Positions 24,303 to 32,815 of a stretch of 64,000 bases of DNA are shown piece by piece. Each line of letters begins with the position of its first letter. Within the stretch, counting starts at the first letter, position 1. The notes beneath the pieces were generated by a model. The model saw only the letters and a program-made list of their open reading frames with translations. It ran no database searches and was not told where the DNA came from. Source of the stretch: Myxococcales bacterium (GTDB lineage: Bacteria > Myxococcota_A > Polyangia > Haliangiales > Haliangiaceae); the NCBI GenBank assembly GCA_016720595.1, contig JADKKI010000021.1:137510-201509 (forward strand), read 5' to 3'. Position numbers and translations under genes: made by a program.

Positions 24303-24609
24303 CGCTTGCTCGATCTGGCCCTGTGAAACGCTACAAACCCGCCCTAGAGGGGCCCTTGTGCTCGGAAGCGGGTTTCGAACCTGTGTCAAAGCCCACTGAG
24401 CACCGGGAACTAGTAGCGCGCAAACGCTCGCAGCAAGACCGACGAACTAGGGCAAGGCCGAAACTACTCCCCTGCCTGGCCGATTGCCATATGGAATCAG
24501 GCACTCGGTGGCAAGGCCTCGGATCCACACGGGGATCAGGCCGTTCAGATCTTAGAAACTCCCGGCCTTCCGCGCTGTCTCAAGGTCTGGACGAGTATGC
24601 TGCCGGTCG
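24303..24609. other. Long divergent intergenic region between RRM and sigma-factor genes
   Basis: The 307 bases are unusually AT-balanced for this window and have no plausible coding. They must hold promoters for both directions. On the minus side is the RRM leader with an inverted repeat. On the plus side GGAAC at 24406-24410 resembles the -35 element of ECF promoters, with a possible TCGCA about 16 bases later, about 180 bases before the sigma-factor start; this could be autoregulatory but is weak. A TTTCGAA string near 24372 is not part of a tRNA. Confidence 0.5.
24335..24375 (-). promoter_or_regulatory. Stem-loop in the 5' leader of the RRM mRNA
   Basis: AAACCCGC (24335-24342) pairs with GCGGGTTT (24368-24375) in a perfect 8-bp stem. 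The loop contains a second small GC palindrome (AGGGGCCC region). On the transcript it lies 33-73 nt before the RRM start. Cold-shock and RRM genes often carry structured leaders for temperature control or autoregulation; that role here is inference. Confidence 0.45.
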
Positions 24610-25188
24610 ATGTCTGAGCTGGAACGAACGCTGCTCCGTCGCCTTCGCGACCGGGACGAGCGCGCGTTTCGCGAGCTGATCGAGAACCACCGCGACCGGG
24701 TGTTCAACATCACGTATCGGATGCTCGGCAACCGCGCCGAGGCCGAGGACGTGGCGCAGGAGGTCTTCATCACGGTGTTCAAGACCATCGAGAGCTTCCG
24801 CGAGGAATCGAAGTTCTCGACCTGGCTCTACCGGGTGACGGTCAATCACTGCAAGAACCGGATCAAGTACCTCGCGCGCCGCCACGATCGCGATCGCGAC
24901 GAGCTCGACGAGACCAACCAGGCCACCAACGGCGCCGTCAACGGTGCGCCGGTGCGCGCCGCCCAGCCCGACAAGGCGCTGGCGAGCGCACAGATGGAGA
25001 AGCTGCTGCAGGAGGCGATCGCCGCGCTCGATGACGATCAGCGCGCCGTGGTGATCCTCCGCGATGTCGAGGACCTCTCGATCGAGGAGATCTGCGAGAT
25101 CACGGGGCTGCCCGACGGCACCGTCAAGTCGCGCCTGCACCGGGCGCGCCTGGTGCTACGCAAGAAGATGCAACGCCATGTGGAGTGA
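24610..25188 (+). CDS. ECF sigma factor (RpoE-like)
   Basis: 192 residues. Region 2 (about residues 20-85) has HRDRVFNITYRMLGNRAEAEDVAQEVF and FREESKFSTWLYRVTVNHCKNR. Region 4 (about 130-185) has ALDDDQRAVVILRDVEDLS, EEICEITGLPDGTVKSRLHRARL. Regions 1.1 and 3 are absent, as in group IV sigma factors. It directs RNA polymerase to a stress- or envelope-specific regulon. The putative anti-sigma gene starts three bases after its stop, the standard arrangement for release by proteolysis or conformational change. Confidence 0.93.
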   Translation: MSELERTLLRRLRDRDERAFRELIENHRDRVFNITYRMLGNRAEAEDVAQEVFITVFKTIESFREESKFSTWLYRVTVNHCKNRIKYLARRHDRDRDELDETNQATNGAVNGAPVRAAQPDKALASAQMEKLLQEAIAALDDDQRAVVILRDVEDLSIEEICEITGLPDGTVKSRLHRARLVLRKKMQRHVE

Positions 25189-25191
25189 CCC

Positions 25192-25632
25192 ATGACCGAT
25201 GCCGTGACCACCGAGACCGAGCCCGAAGTCGACGACGAGATCATCGTCGCGCTCTCGGACTATCTCGACGGCGCCCTGACCGGCGACGCCAAGAAGGACG
25301 TCGAGCAGAAGATCGCCACGGACGCCACGTGGAAGGCCGCGCACGCGGAGATGGTCGAGACGCGCGAGGCGCTCTCGGGCCTGCAGAAGGCGCGCGCCCC
25401 CGTGACGTTCGCCGAGGACGTGACCGCCACGATCCACAAGCGGTCCGCCGGACGGTTCTTCGGGCGCAGGACGTTCGGCGATCGCGTGCCGTTCACGGCG
25501 ATCCTCGTGGTCGCGGTGCTCGGGCTCGCCGCGATCGGCTACGTCATGTACTCGTCGCAGACTGGCTCTCTCAAGGTGGACAAGAGCCACCCTGCCCCGC
25601 CGACGCCGCCGCCCGTCGTCGATCAGCCGTAG
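25192..25632 (+). CDS. Transmembrane anti-sigma factor
   Basis: 146 residues. The N-terminal cytosolic part has the anti-sigma-domain pattern (EIIVALSDYLDGALTGDAKKDVEQKI) but no HxxxCxxC zinc motif. One transmembrane helix (about 102-124, FTAILVVAVLGLAAIGYVMYS) is followed by a short Pro-rich periplasmic tail of about 20 residues. It should bind the sigma factor encoded just upstream and tether it to the membrane. The tiny periplasmic part suggests that another protein or the membrane state supplies the signal. Confidence 0.82.
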   Translation: MTDAVTTETEPEVDDEIIVALSDYLDGALTGDAKKDVEQKIATDATWKAAHAEMVETREALSGLQKARAPVTFAEDVTATIHKRSAGRFFGRRTFGDRVPFTAILVVAVLGLAAIGYVMYSSQTGSLKVDKSHPAPPTPPPVVDQP

Positions 25633-25633
25633 G

Positions 25634-26218
25634 TCATTCTTCGTCGTCTTCGTCGCCGAAGATCACGGCGACCCGAAGTTCGCTCTCGCCGAACGGCGCC
25701 GCATGGATGACGGCCTCGGCGCCGACCGAGCGCATCACGAAGCCCTCCGGCCCGTGCTGGTAGAGGAACAAGATCCTCTCCTCGTGATCGATCACCCAAT
25801 AGTCCGGCACGCCTGCCGCGTACATCACGTGCAACTTGTCGACGAGGTCGCGCCGCTCGTGACCGGGTGACAACACTTCGCAGACCCAGTCGGGGCGGGT
25901 CGTGATCTGACGAGGCGGCATCGCAGGGAGCCGGTCCCGACGCCAGCCCACGAGGTCGTGACAGAACACCTCGGAGGCCCCGTAGACGACGTGTGCCTCG
26001 ACGCCGATCCACCATCCACCTGGCCAGCGCCCCCCCGGCCGACGACCGAACCGACGCATCGCCCAGCCGTGCAGCGCACCCTGCACGCTCCAGTGCGGCG
26101 CGTACGCCATCGCCTTCGGAACGATCTCGCCGTGGATCAGCTCGTCACGGATGTCATCGCCATGGGCGAACAGATCCTCGACGGTGAGCTTGGGCGCTGC
26201 GGTCACTGTGGAAAGCAT
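25634..26218 (-). CDS. Uma2-family (DUF820) restriction-endonuclease-like protein, copy 2
   Basis: 194 residues, alike in length and motif order to the protein at 19315. It has LTVEDLFAHGDDIRDELIHGEIVPKAM, TTRPDWVCEVLSPGHERRDLVDKLHV, PDYWVIDHEERILFLYQH and a C-terminal ESELRVAVIFGDEDDEE. The D/E residues of the PD-(D/E)xK core are kept. It ends one base from the anti-sigma stop, converging on it. Two such genes within 6.5 kb are probably paralogues. Confidence 0.85.
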   Translation of the reverse strand: MLSTVTAAPKLTVEDLFAHGDDIRDELIHGEIVPKAMAYAPHWSVQGALHGWAMRRFGRRPGGRWPGGWWIGVEAHVVYGASEVFCHDLVGWRRDRLPAMPPRQITTRPDWVCEVLSPGHERRDLVDKLHVMYAAGVPDYWVIDHEERILFLYQHGPEGFVMRSVGAEAVIHAAPFGESELRVAVIFGDEDDEE

Positions 26219-26320
26219 ACACCGCGCCTATCCAAGCGCCGTGCCGATCCCAAGTGTGCGGAGTCCCGAGGATCCGCTGTCCGGTCCGGCCAGCCGGCGG
26301 ACACGCCGTCCGACCGCCGG

Positions 26321-27856
26321 TCAGCTGGTCGCGATCGGCACGATCGGGTGCGGCCCCGACGGGCGCGCCATCGTGAGCTGCGCGCAGAACTTCCGCAGCG
26401 GCTCGCGACGCTCGGGCGGCACGTACTCGAGGTTCAGCTGCCGATCGGTGACCTCGAAGAACGAGCGCTCCGCGGCGAGCAGCGCAGCCTCGGCGCGCTC
26501 GATCTCGCTGGTCGACACGTCTCCGAGGTTGCGCCGCACGAGCTCGGCCTCGGCCTCCCGCTTGTTCTCGACGAAGAAGCCACCGAGGATCAGCTTCGCC
26601 TTCACCGCCATCGAGTGAACGTCATCGTTGGTGCGGTGCGGCAACGACAGCACCTCCTGGAGCAGCTCACCGGCGGCGGGCGACGCGCGCTCGTAGGCGC
26701 GACGGGTGACGTAGCCGAGATCGAAGATCGCGAGCTGCGGCGCGAACACCATGCCGTACGTGCGCGCCATGCCGGCGTAGTAGCTGAAGTGCTTGCCGAT
26801 CTCGCGGAGCAGCTCCGGGCGATCCACGAGCTCGCGGCCGAGCCGACGGTACTGGTGGAACACGTCGTACACCGCGCGCAGGTTCTTGGCCTTGATCGCC
26901 TCGCGCAGGTAGTTGTTGAAGAATCGGATCGCCAGGCGGAGCGCCTGCTCGTCGTGGTGCGCCTCGGCGCGGCACGCGATCACGCGCAGCGCATCGGAGA
27001 ACGTCGAGACGGTGTCGTTCGCATTGTGGAGCGCACGGAGGAAGCCGTGCTCGAGCTGGAGCAGGCACTTCATCTCGTACCAGGTCTTGGTCTCGGTCAG
27101 CATCTCGAGCGCCTCGTCGGACAGACCGACGAAGTCTGCGCGATCGACCACGAACCACTCCTTCGGCATCCGTGACTTGTACTGATCGTACTGATCGAGC
27201 AGCACCTTGATCGACCAGGCGCCCTCGGCGGCGACGTCGCGATCGTTGCGATCGAGCGACTTGATGACGATCGTGCCGATCTGCCCCACGCGCATCGACA
27301 GCACCATCTGCGCCTCGAGCGGATCGAGCTTGCGCTGCGCGACCTTCTGCACGATCTCGATCGCATCCTCGCGGAGGCGGACCAGCAGGCGCGAAGGATC
27401 GACGAATCGCACGACGTAGAAGAAGTACGGGATCAGCAGCGCCCAGCCGGCGAGCGCGAGATAGATCGCGAGGACCACGGCCCAGGTGGGCGCGAACTCG
27501 GGGCCGATCATGTAGTCGACCCACAGCACGTGCGCGGCGCCGAACGCCATGAACGTCAGCACGTAGCGGTTGATCTTGTCCCGGAGGAACATCTCGATCA
27601 GCTTCGGCGTGTGCATGTTCGCCGTGAGCGGGATCGCGAGGCCGATGGTCGCGATCAGCATCGCGAGCACGTTGTTGTACGCGCGCGCCATCGGTGACAG
27701 CACGTCGATGATCTTGCCGGTGTTCACGCCCTCCCAGCTCGGCGAGCCCCAGCGCGGGAAGCCGGCTCGGCTCCACTCGATGAAGAACTCGGCACCGAAC
27801 AGAAGCGCGAAAGCCACGAATGCGATCGCGAGCGATCGCACGAAGAGCTTGCGCAT
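26321..27856 (-). CDS. DUF2254-like membrane protein
   Basis: 511 residues. Four hydrophobic helices lie in the first 170 residues (LFVRSLAIAFVAFALLFGAEF; NNVLAMLIATIGLAIPLTANM; YVLTFMAFGAAHVLWVDYMIG; WAVVLAIYLALAGWALLIPYFFY). A large soluble helical domain follows from VRFVDPSRLLVRLREDAI to the end. The two-pair helix arrangement with a long cytosolic C-terminus recalls DUF2254 predicted membrane proteins, but similarity is judged by eye only. It starts 3 bp after the receiver-PilZ-STAS gene and is the last gene of the leftward set beginning at 34106. Confidence 0.55.
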   Translation of the reverse strand: MRKLFVRSLAIAFVAFALLFGAEFFIEWSRAGFPRWGSPSWEGVNTGKIIDVLSPMARAYNNVLAMLIATIGLAIPLTANMHTPKLIEMFLRDKINRYVLTFMAFGAAHVLWVDYMIGPEFAPTWAVVLAIYLALAGWALLIPYFFYVVRFVDPSRLLVRLREDAIEIVQKVAQRKLDPLEAQMVLSMRVGQIGTIVIKSLDRNDRDVAAEGAWSIKVLLDQYDQYKSRMPKEWFVVDRADFVGLSDEALEMLTETKTWYEMKCLLQLEHGFLRALHNANDTVSTFSDALRVIACRAEAHHDEQALRLAIRFFNNYLREAIKAKNLRAVYDVFHQYRRLGRELVDRPELLREIGKHFSYYAGMARTYGMVFAPQLAIFDLGYVTRRAYERASPAAGELLQEVLSLPHRTNDDVHSMAVKAKLILGGFFVENKREAEAELVRRNLGDVSTSEIERAEAALLAAERSFFEVTDRQLNLEYVPPERREPLRKFCAQLTMARPSGPHPIVPIATS

Positions 27857-27859
27857 GGG

Positions 27860-28957
27860 CTAGTCCGCCTCGTCCTCGAGGAACGCGAAGTAGCGCTCGG
27901 GGAGATCGTCGAACTCGAGCGCCCCGCCACAGCTGGGGCACTTGAACACCGGCGGCTCGAGTGCGGAGGCGAGAATCGCGGCGGACTGCAGGAGGCGCTC
28001 CTCCTGGTGGTCGCAGCCGATGCAGTGGAACGGCGCGAAGAACGAGGTCACCGTGCCGCGGCCGATCACGTCGCGGACCATCGACGCCTGCAGGATGAAC
28101 GGGACGGAGCAGGCGTGGAACTCGTAGCCCTGGATCCGCGCCTGGCGCAGGAACTCGCACCAGGCACGGACGCCGAGCGAGTTCATGTACGTGACCTGGG
28201 CCATGTCGAACACGATGCGCCCCACCATCTGCGGGAGCAGCTCGTCGAACCGGGTGGCCTCGGTGAAGTCACCGCGCAGCACCACGCGCGTGCGCTCGCC
28301 ATCCTTGCGGACCTGCCACTGCGTCAGCTTCGCGAGCATCGAGCGCGCGGATTGCTCGAGCTTGTCGAACGCCACGCCGACCACGGTCTTGCCGTCCCGC
28401 GGCTGGGCCCACACGCAGGTGCCCTTGATCGTCACCGCGGCCTCGCCCTCGGGGCTGACCGTGATCGCCGCCCCCTGCCCCTCGGTGACGGGCTCGGAGA
28501 CCATCAGGCGCACCCCATCGACGGACAGGTTCGACACCGTGGCATCGACCTTCTTGCCACTGATCTCCACCGTGATCGCGAACGCCTCGGCGCCGGGACG
28601 CGGCTCGCCGAGCTGGATCGCCACCACATCGTGCAGCTCGTCGGCGGTCATCGGGGCGATCAGCAGCTCGTCGCAGCCACACGCGGACACCTGCCGCATC
28701 TGATCGCCCGACAGGCGCTTGCCCGCCACCAGGATCACGCGGGTCGCCGGGCTCTTCTGCTTGATCTCCTTGGCCACCACGAAGCCATCCGGATCATCGG
28801 CATCGAGCACCACGAGCGCGGGCTCCTCCTTCGCGAACAGCGCCCGGGCTTCGGTGCCCGTGGTCGCGACGAGCAGCTGCAACTCCAGGCGCTTGAACGG
28901 GGGCGCCGTGAAGTGCCGCAACAGCTCGCTGTTGTTCGAGACCAGGACCTTGGGCAC
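27860..28957 (-). CDS. Receiver-like / PilZ / STAS / zinc-ribbon multidomain regulator
   Basis: 365 residues, cytosolic. Residues 1-115 resemble a response-regulator receiver (KVLVSNNSELLRHF, then ALVVLDADDPDGF with Asp52/Asp54, VILVAGKR, ELLIAPMTADEL). Residues 125-200 look like PilZ: the NLSVDG element (143-148) is present, but the upstream RxxxR c-di-GMP motif is not obvious. Residues 222-300 are STAS-like (VVLRGDFTEATRFDELLPQM, IVFDMAQVTYMNSLGVRAW). The C-terminus has a zinc ribbon with Cys312/Cys315 and Cys340/Cys343. No output DNA-binding domain is seen, so protein-protein signalling is likely. The combination is unusual. Confidence 0.65.
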   Translation of the reverse strand: MPKVLVSNNSELLRHFTAPPFKRLELQLLVATTGTEARALFAKEEPALVVLDADDPDGFVVAKEIKQKSPATRVILVAGKRLSGDQMRQVSACGCDELLIAPMTADELHDVVAIQLGEPRPGAEAFAITVEISGKKVDATVSNLSVDGVRLMVSEPVTEGQGAAITVSPEGEAAVTIKGTCVWAQPRDGKTVVGVAFDKLEQSARSMLAKLTQWQVRKDGERTRVVLRGDFTEATRFDELLPQMVGRIVFDMAQVTYMNSLGVRAWCEFLRQARIQGYEFHACSVPFILQASMVRDVIGRGTVTSFFAPFHCIGCDHQEERLLQSAAILASALEPPVFKCPSCGGALEFDDLPERYFAFLEDEAD

Positions 28958-28985
28958 GACCCGTCGAGTCTACCACCCGAGGGAG

Positions 28986-31097
28986 CTACAGAATCGCCCG
29001 GAGGATCACGATCAGCGCGATCAACGCCACCACCGCGCCACCCATGACGACGATGCCCTTGACCAGCGAGGGCCGATCGTAGGCCTCGCGCTCCGCGGTG
29101 AGCTTCTCGATCTCCGTGGTGCGCGCCGTGATCGCACCGCGCAGCCGATCGATCCGCTGGTACAGCTCGCCGAACGCGGGATCATCGATCCGGTTGAGGT
29201 TGACCAGCGTCCCGAGCGTGACCAGGCGCCGGTTGACCTCGGACTCGGCCTGGGTGATCTCCCGGGACTTCCGCTTCTGCTCGGCATCGAGCTCGGCGAG
29301 CCGATGGGTATGACCCTCGCGCGCGTCGCTGAGGCTGCGCTTGGCGGCATCGAGCTCGGCCTTCGCGGCATCGAGCCGCGCGGTGGCCTCCCCGATCGGC
29401 CGCTCGAGCGCGGCGAGCCGGCGGTCCACGTCCTGCCGATCGGGCTCGAGGCCTGCGGCGTCCTTCCGGTGCTGCTCCGCGGCACGGCGGAGCTCGGCGC
29501 GGGCATCGCCCATCTGCGCGCTGCCGGCCTGCTTGTCGTTGTCCTCGGCGGAGCGCAGGTACGCCTTCTGGCGGCGCTCGAGCTCCTTACGCTTGTCCCG
29601 CAGGCCCCGGCGTTGCCCTTCGAGGTGCGAGAGCTCCTTGCTCACCTCGTCGACCATCCGCTCCGCCTCGCTCAGCTTGCTGTTGCGCTCGCGCTCGACA
29701 TCGACGAACCGCGAGTTCTCCTCGGCCTTGCGCCCATCGACCTCGCCGTGCTCCACACCGAGGACTTTGATCCTCTCCTCGGCGGCATTGATCGCGACGT
29801 TCTCCGCCGAGAACACCCGGCTATCGACCTTCGCCGTGCGCGCGACCTTGCCGAGCGCACCGAGCACCTGATCGAGCGCCTCGGTGTCCTGCTTGATCTC
29901 GGCGCCGAGCGTCTTGATCGCGCCCCGCCGCTGCCAGCGCGCCTTGGTGAACCGCACCGTGTAGCGCGCCGCCGGGTACAGACCCGGCTCGGGGAGCTCG
30001 GGGATCGCATCGACCTTCGGCGGCGTGAACGGACGATCGACGTGTGCCTCGACGCGGTTGATCCTCGTCGGCGGCGGCGTATCTCCGGCCTGGCGTGGCC
30101 GTGCCGGCTCGACACTCAGCGGCTGGGCATCCGCGACGGTGTTGAAGTCGTCGCTGAACGCGCTGCGCGGGATCACCGGATAGGGCGACGATGCGGGCGG
30201 TGGCGCAGGCGGTGCCGGCGGCGTCGGCGGTGGTGCCATCGGTGGCGGTGATGTGGGCGATGGCGCGCGCGGCGGCGGCGACAGGGCCGAGGCCGCGATC
30301 GGCGGCGGCGTCGATGGCGATCCGGGGCGCGACGGTGGCAGCGGTCGAGGCCCCGACGGCGGCACGACGTGCTGCCCCGATGATGGCACCGCTGGGGGCA
30401 CCGCGTGCTGACCCGATGGCGGCACCGCCGGCGGGCGCGACGGCAGCGACGGCGGCAGCGTGGTGGGCTTGGTGCGCTGCGGCTCCGAGGGATCGCTGCG
30501 CCTGCGGCCCGCCCCTCCGTCGCCCGGATCGCGCGGATCGCGCAGCTCGGGCGGCGGCGGCTCGCGGCGCTCCGCGGCCGGGCCCGGTGTGATCGCGTTC
30601 AGGATCGAGCGTTTCGTGGTGGGATCCTCGACGAGCGGCGGCGGTGGCAGGGCCGGCGCACTGTCGCGGCTTGGGCCTGGGCCCGGTGCCGGAGCGAGCT
30701 CGGCGTGGCTACCTGCTCGCGCGGTCTGCGCGCCCGGAGACACCATGGTCCCCGCGACCGGCGGCACGATCCCGATCCCCGACGCATTGGGATTGAACGG
30801 CGCGGGCGGCGCGATCCCCGACGCAGTGGGGTTGCTTGGAGGTGGCGCGGCGGGAACGACGATCCCGGGGCTCGACGATTGTGGCGAGTAGGCGGGAGGT
30901 GGGGGTGGCGGGATCGTGGTGCCCGTACGCCGTGGCGGCAGCGGCGCGGCCGGCGGAGGGCGCTGCGGGAGCTGCACTCCCGTCGGCGGCGCGTTGCGGT
31001 TACGCCGCGGCGGTAGCGGCGGGAGCCTGCGGCCGCACTGCGCGCACACCGTCTGCTCGTCGTTGTTCTCCGCGCTGCAGAACGGGCAGAACCTCAT
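28986..31097 (-). CDS. Zinc-ribbon, Pro-rich, coiled-coil membrane-anchored protein
   Basis: 703 residues. An N-terminal zinc ribbon uses Cys4, Cys7, Cys18 and Cys21 (FCPFCSAENN, VCAQCGRR). Residues about 25-330 are a disordered Pro-rich region with many PPPP runs. A patch near 360-385 reads LPEPGLYPAARYTVRFTKARWQ. Residues about 395-670 form long charged coiled coils (LEGQRRGLRDKRKELERRQ). A single C-terminal transmembrane helix (about 681-703) tail-anchors it with the bulk in the cytosol. Function unknown; a scaffold is the most that can be said. Its ATG overlaps the upstream amidohydrolase stop. Confidence 0.65.
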   Translation of the reverse strand: MRFCPFCSAENNDEQTVCAQCGRRLPPLPPRRNRNAPPTGVQLPQRPPPAAPLPPRRTGTTIPPPPPPAYSPQSSSPGIVVPAAPPPSNPTASGIAPPAPFNPNASGIGIVPPVAGTMVSPGAQTARAGSHAELAPAPGPGPSRDSAPALPPPPLVEDPTTKRSILNAITPGPAAERREPPPPELRDPRDPGDGGAGRRRSDPSEPQRTKPTTLPPSLPSRPPAVPPSGQHAVPPAVPSSGQHVVPPSGPRPLPPSRPGSPSTPPPIAASALSPPPRAPSPTSPPPMAPPPTPPAPPAPPPASSPYPVIPRSAFSDDFNTVADAQPLSVEPARPRQAGDTPPPTRINRVEAHVDRPFTPPKVDAIPELPEPGLYPAARYTVRFTKARWQRRGAIKTLGAEIKQDTEALDQVLGALGKVARTAKVDSRVFSAENVAINAAEERIKVLGVEHGEVDGRKAEENSRFVDVERERNSKLSEAERMVDEVSKELSHLEGQRRGLRDKRKELERRQKAYLRSAEDNDKQAGSAQMGDARAELRRAAEQHRKDAAGLEPDRQDVDRRLAALERPIGEATARLDAAKAELDAAKRSLSDAREGHTHRLAELDAEQKRKSREITQAESEVNRRLVTLGTLVNLNRIDDPAFGELYQRIDRLRGAITARTTEIEKLTAEREAYDRPSLVKGIVVMGGAVVALIALIVILRAIL

Positions 31098-32815
31098 CGG
31101 GAAACGGCCCGGCGATCGAACACCACGTCGCCCTCGACGATCGTGAAGTCCACGTGGGTGTCGAGCAGCGTGCGATCAGCGGCGAGCGCGCGATCGTAGA
31201 TCGTCAGATCCGCGGGCCGCCCGACCCGGAGCATGCCGCGCGTGGCCTCGGCGCCCTCGGCGAATGCGGCGCCGGTGGTGAACGCGGCGATCGCCTCGTC
31301 GAGCGTCAGCTTCTGCGCGGGATACCAGCCACCGGCCGGGTTGCCCTTCGCATCCTGCCGCGTGACCGCCGCATAGATCCCGAGCAGCGGTGCCACGTCC
31401 TCGACGGGGAAGTCCGAGCCCGCAGCGAGCGGGATGCCCTGATCGAGCATCGTGCGCCAGGCATACGCGCCGAGGATCCGCCGCGCACCGATCCGCTGCT
31501 CCGCCCACGGCATGTCACTCGTCGCGTGGGTGGGCTGCATCGAGGCGATCGCATGCGCCGCCACCATCCGCGCGATGTCCGGAGGCGCGATCACCTGCGT
31601 GTGCTCGACGCGCAGCCGGTGATCGCCCGGGTGCGCACGCTCGGCAGCGAGATACGCATCGAGCACGGAGCCCACACCCGCATCGCCGATCGCGTGGATC
31701 GCCACCTGCCAGCCGTGCGCCACCGCGGCCTCGACGGCCGCCGACAGCTGGGCGGGCTCGGTGACCCACAGGCCTCGGTTGTTCGGATCATCGACGTACG
31801 GCTCGAATAACCGTGCACCGCGCGAGCCCAGCGCGCCATCGGCGAAGAACTTCACGCCGCGCATCACGAACCTGTCGACGGCGGGCTTTGGAGCCGTCCC
31901 GAGCCGCTCGAGGTGCGCGGGATCTCCGGCGAGGAACGCATACACGCGCAATGGCAGCTGGTGCGCGGTGGCGAGCTTCACGTAGACGTCCGCGGTCGCA
32001 TCCTCGATGCCCATCTCGTGGACACCGGTGATGCCGGCGGCGATCGCCTGCTGCGCGGCCGCGCGGATCCGGCGCTCGCGAACCGCCGCTGTCGCGGGCG
32101 GCATCACCGCCTCCACCAGCTCGGTCGCGTTGTCGATCAGGACGCCGGTGGGCTCGCCCGCGGCATCGCGGACGATCTTGCCGCCCGCGGGGTCCGGGGT
32201 CGCCTTGGTGATGTGCGCCGCCGCCAGCGCCGGACCGTTGAGCCAGCTCGCGTGGCCATCCACCCGACGGAGCACGACGGGACGATCGCTGATGCGCGCA
32301 TCGAGGCTCGCCCGCGTCGGGAACTGCTGCCCGGGCCACCGGTTCTGATCCCAGCCGCGACCGAGCAGCCACTCGCCAGCGGGCCGGTTCGCCGCCGCCG
32401 CAGCCACCACGCCCACGGTCTCGGCCTCCGACGCGAGCGCCCGCACGGACACCGAGTCTCCGTCCACGCCCAGGCCATAGAGGTGACAGTGGGCATCGAT
32501 CAGCCCTGGGGTGACCGTGGCCCCGTGCAGGTCGATCACGCGGGTGGACGGCCCGGCCATCGCGCGGATCGTCGCCGTATCTCCGATCGCGGCGATCTTC
32601 TTGCCGATCACGGCCAGCGCCTCCGCGCGCGGGTGCGCGGGATCCATCGTCCGGATCTCGCCGCCCAGCACGATCAGATCCATCCCGCCGGGCGGAGGTT
32701 CCGGTGCCCGGACGGTGGACGAGCCGCCGCAACTGATCGCGCTCGCGCCGAGGCTAATCAGTGAGGCCAATCGCCAGATAGATCTGGAAGTCACGAGCTT
32801 CGAGACCATACCCAA
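31094..32815 (-). CDS. YtcJ-like metal-dependent amidohydrolase, predicted lipoprotein
   Basis: 573 residues. N-terminal signal with a possible lipobox ending SAISC (Cys29), followed by GGSSTV. The amidohydrolase family 3 fold shows the metal motif GLIDAHCHLYGLG (His109, His111), LGRGWDQNRWPG, RVDGHASWLN, GVKFFADGALGSRGA, AIHAIGDAG, RVEHTQV and LAAGSDFPVE. It would hydrolyse amide-like bonds of an unknown substrate, probably at the periplasmic face. The reading from 32815 overlaps the upstream beta-barrel gene by 62 bp; an in-frame TTG about 15 codons in would remove most of the overlap and still keep a signal. Confidence 0.85.
   Translation of the reverse strand: MGMVSKLVTSRSIWRLASLISLGASAISCGGSSTVRAPEPPPGGMDLIVLGGEIRTMDPAHPRAEALAVIGKKIAAIGDTATIRAMAGPSTRVIDLHGATVTPGLIDAHCHLYGLGVDGDSVSVRALASEAETVGVVAAAAANRPAGEWLLGRGWDQNRWPGQQFPTRASLDARISDRPVVLRRVDGHASWLNGPALAAAHITKATPDPAGGKIVRDAAGEPTGVLIDNATELVEAVMPPATAAVRERRIRAAAQQAIAAGITGVHEMGIEDATADVYVKLATAHQLPLRVYAFLAGDPAHLERLGTAPKPAVDRFVMRGVKFFADGALGSRGARLFEPYVDDPNNRGLWVTEPAQLSAAVEAAVAHGWQVAIHAIGDAGVGSVLDAYLAAERAHPGDHRLRVEHTQVIAPPDIARMVAAHAIASMQPTHATSDMPWAEQRIGARRILGAYAWRTMLDQGIPLAAGSDFPVEDVAPLLGIYAAVTRQDAKGNPAGGWYPAQKLTLDEAIAAFTTGAAFAEGAEATRGMLRVGRPADLTIYDRALAADRTLLDTHVDFTIVEGDVVFDRRAVSR

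Noticed and set aside
24355..24390. TTTCGAA string resembling a tRNA T-loop
   Set aside because: The stem is not five base pairs around a seven-base loop, and no anticodon, D-arm or acceptor stem can be paired around it.
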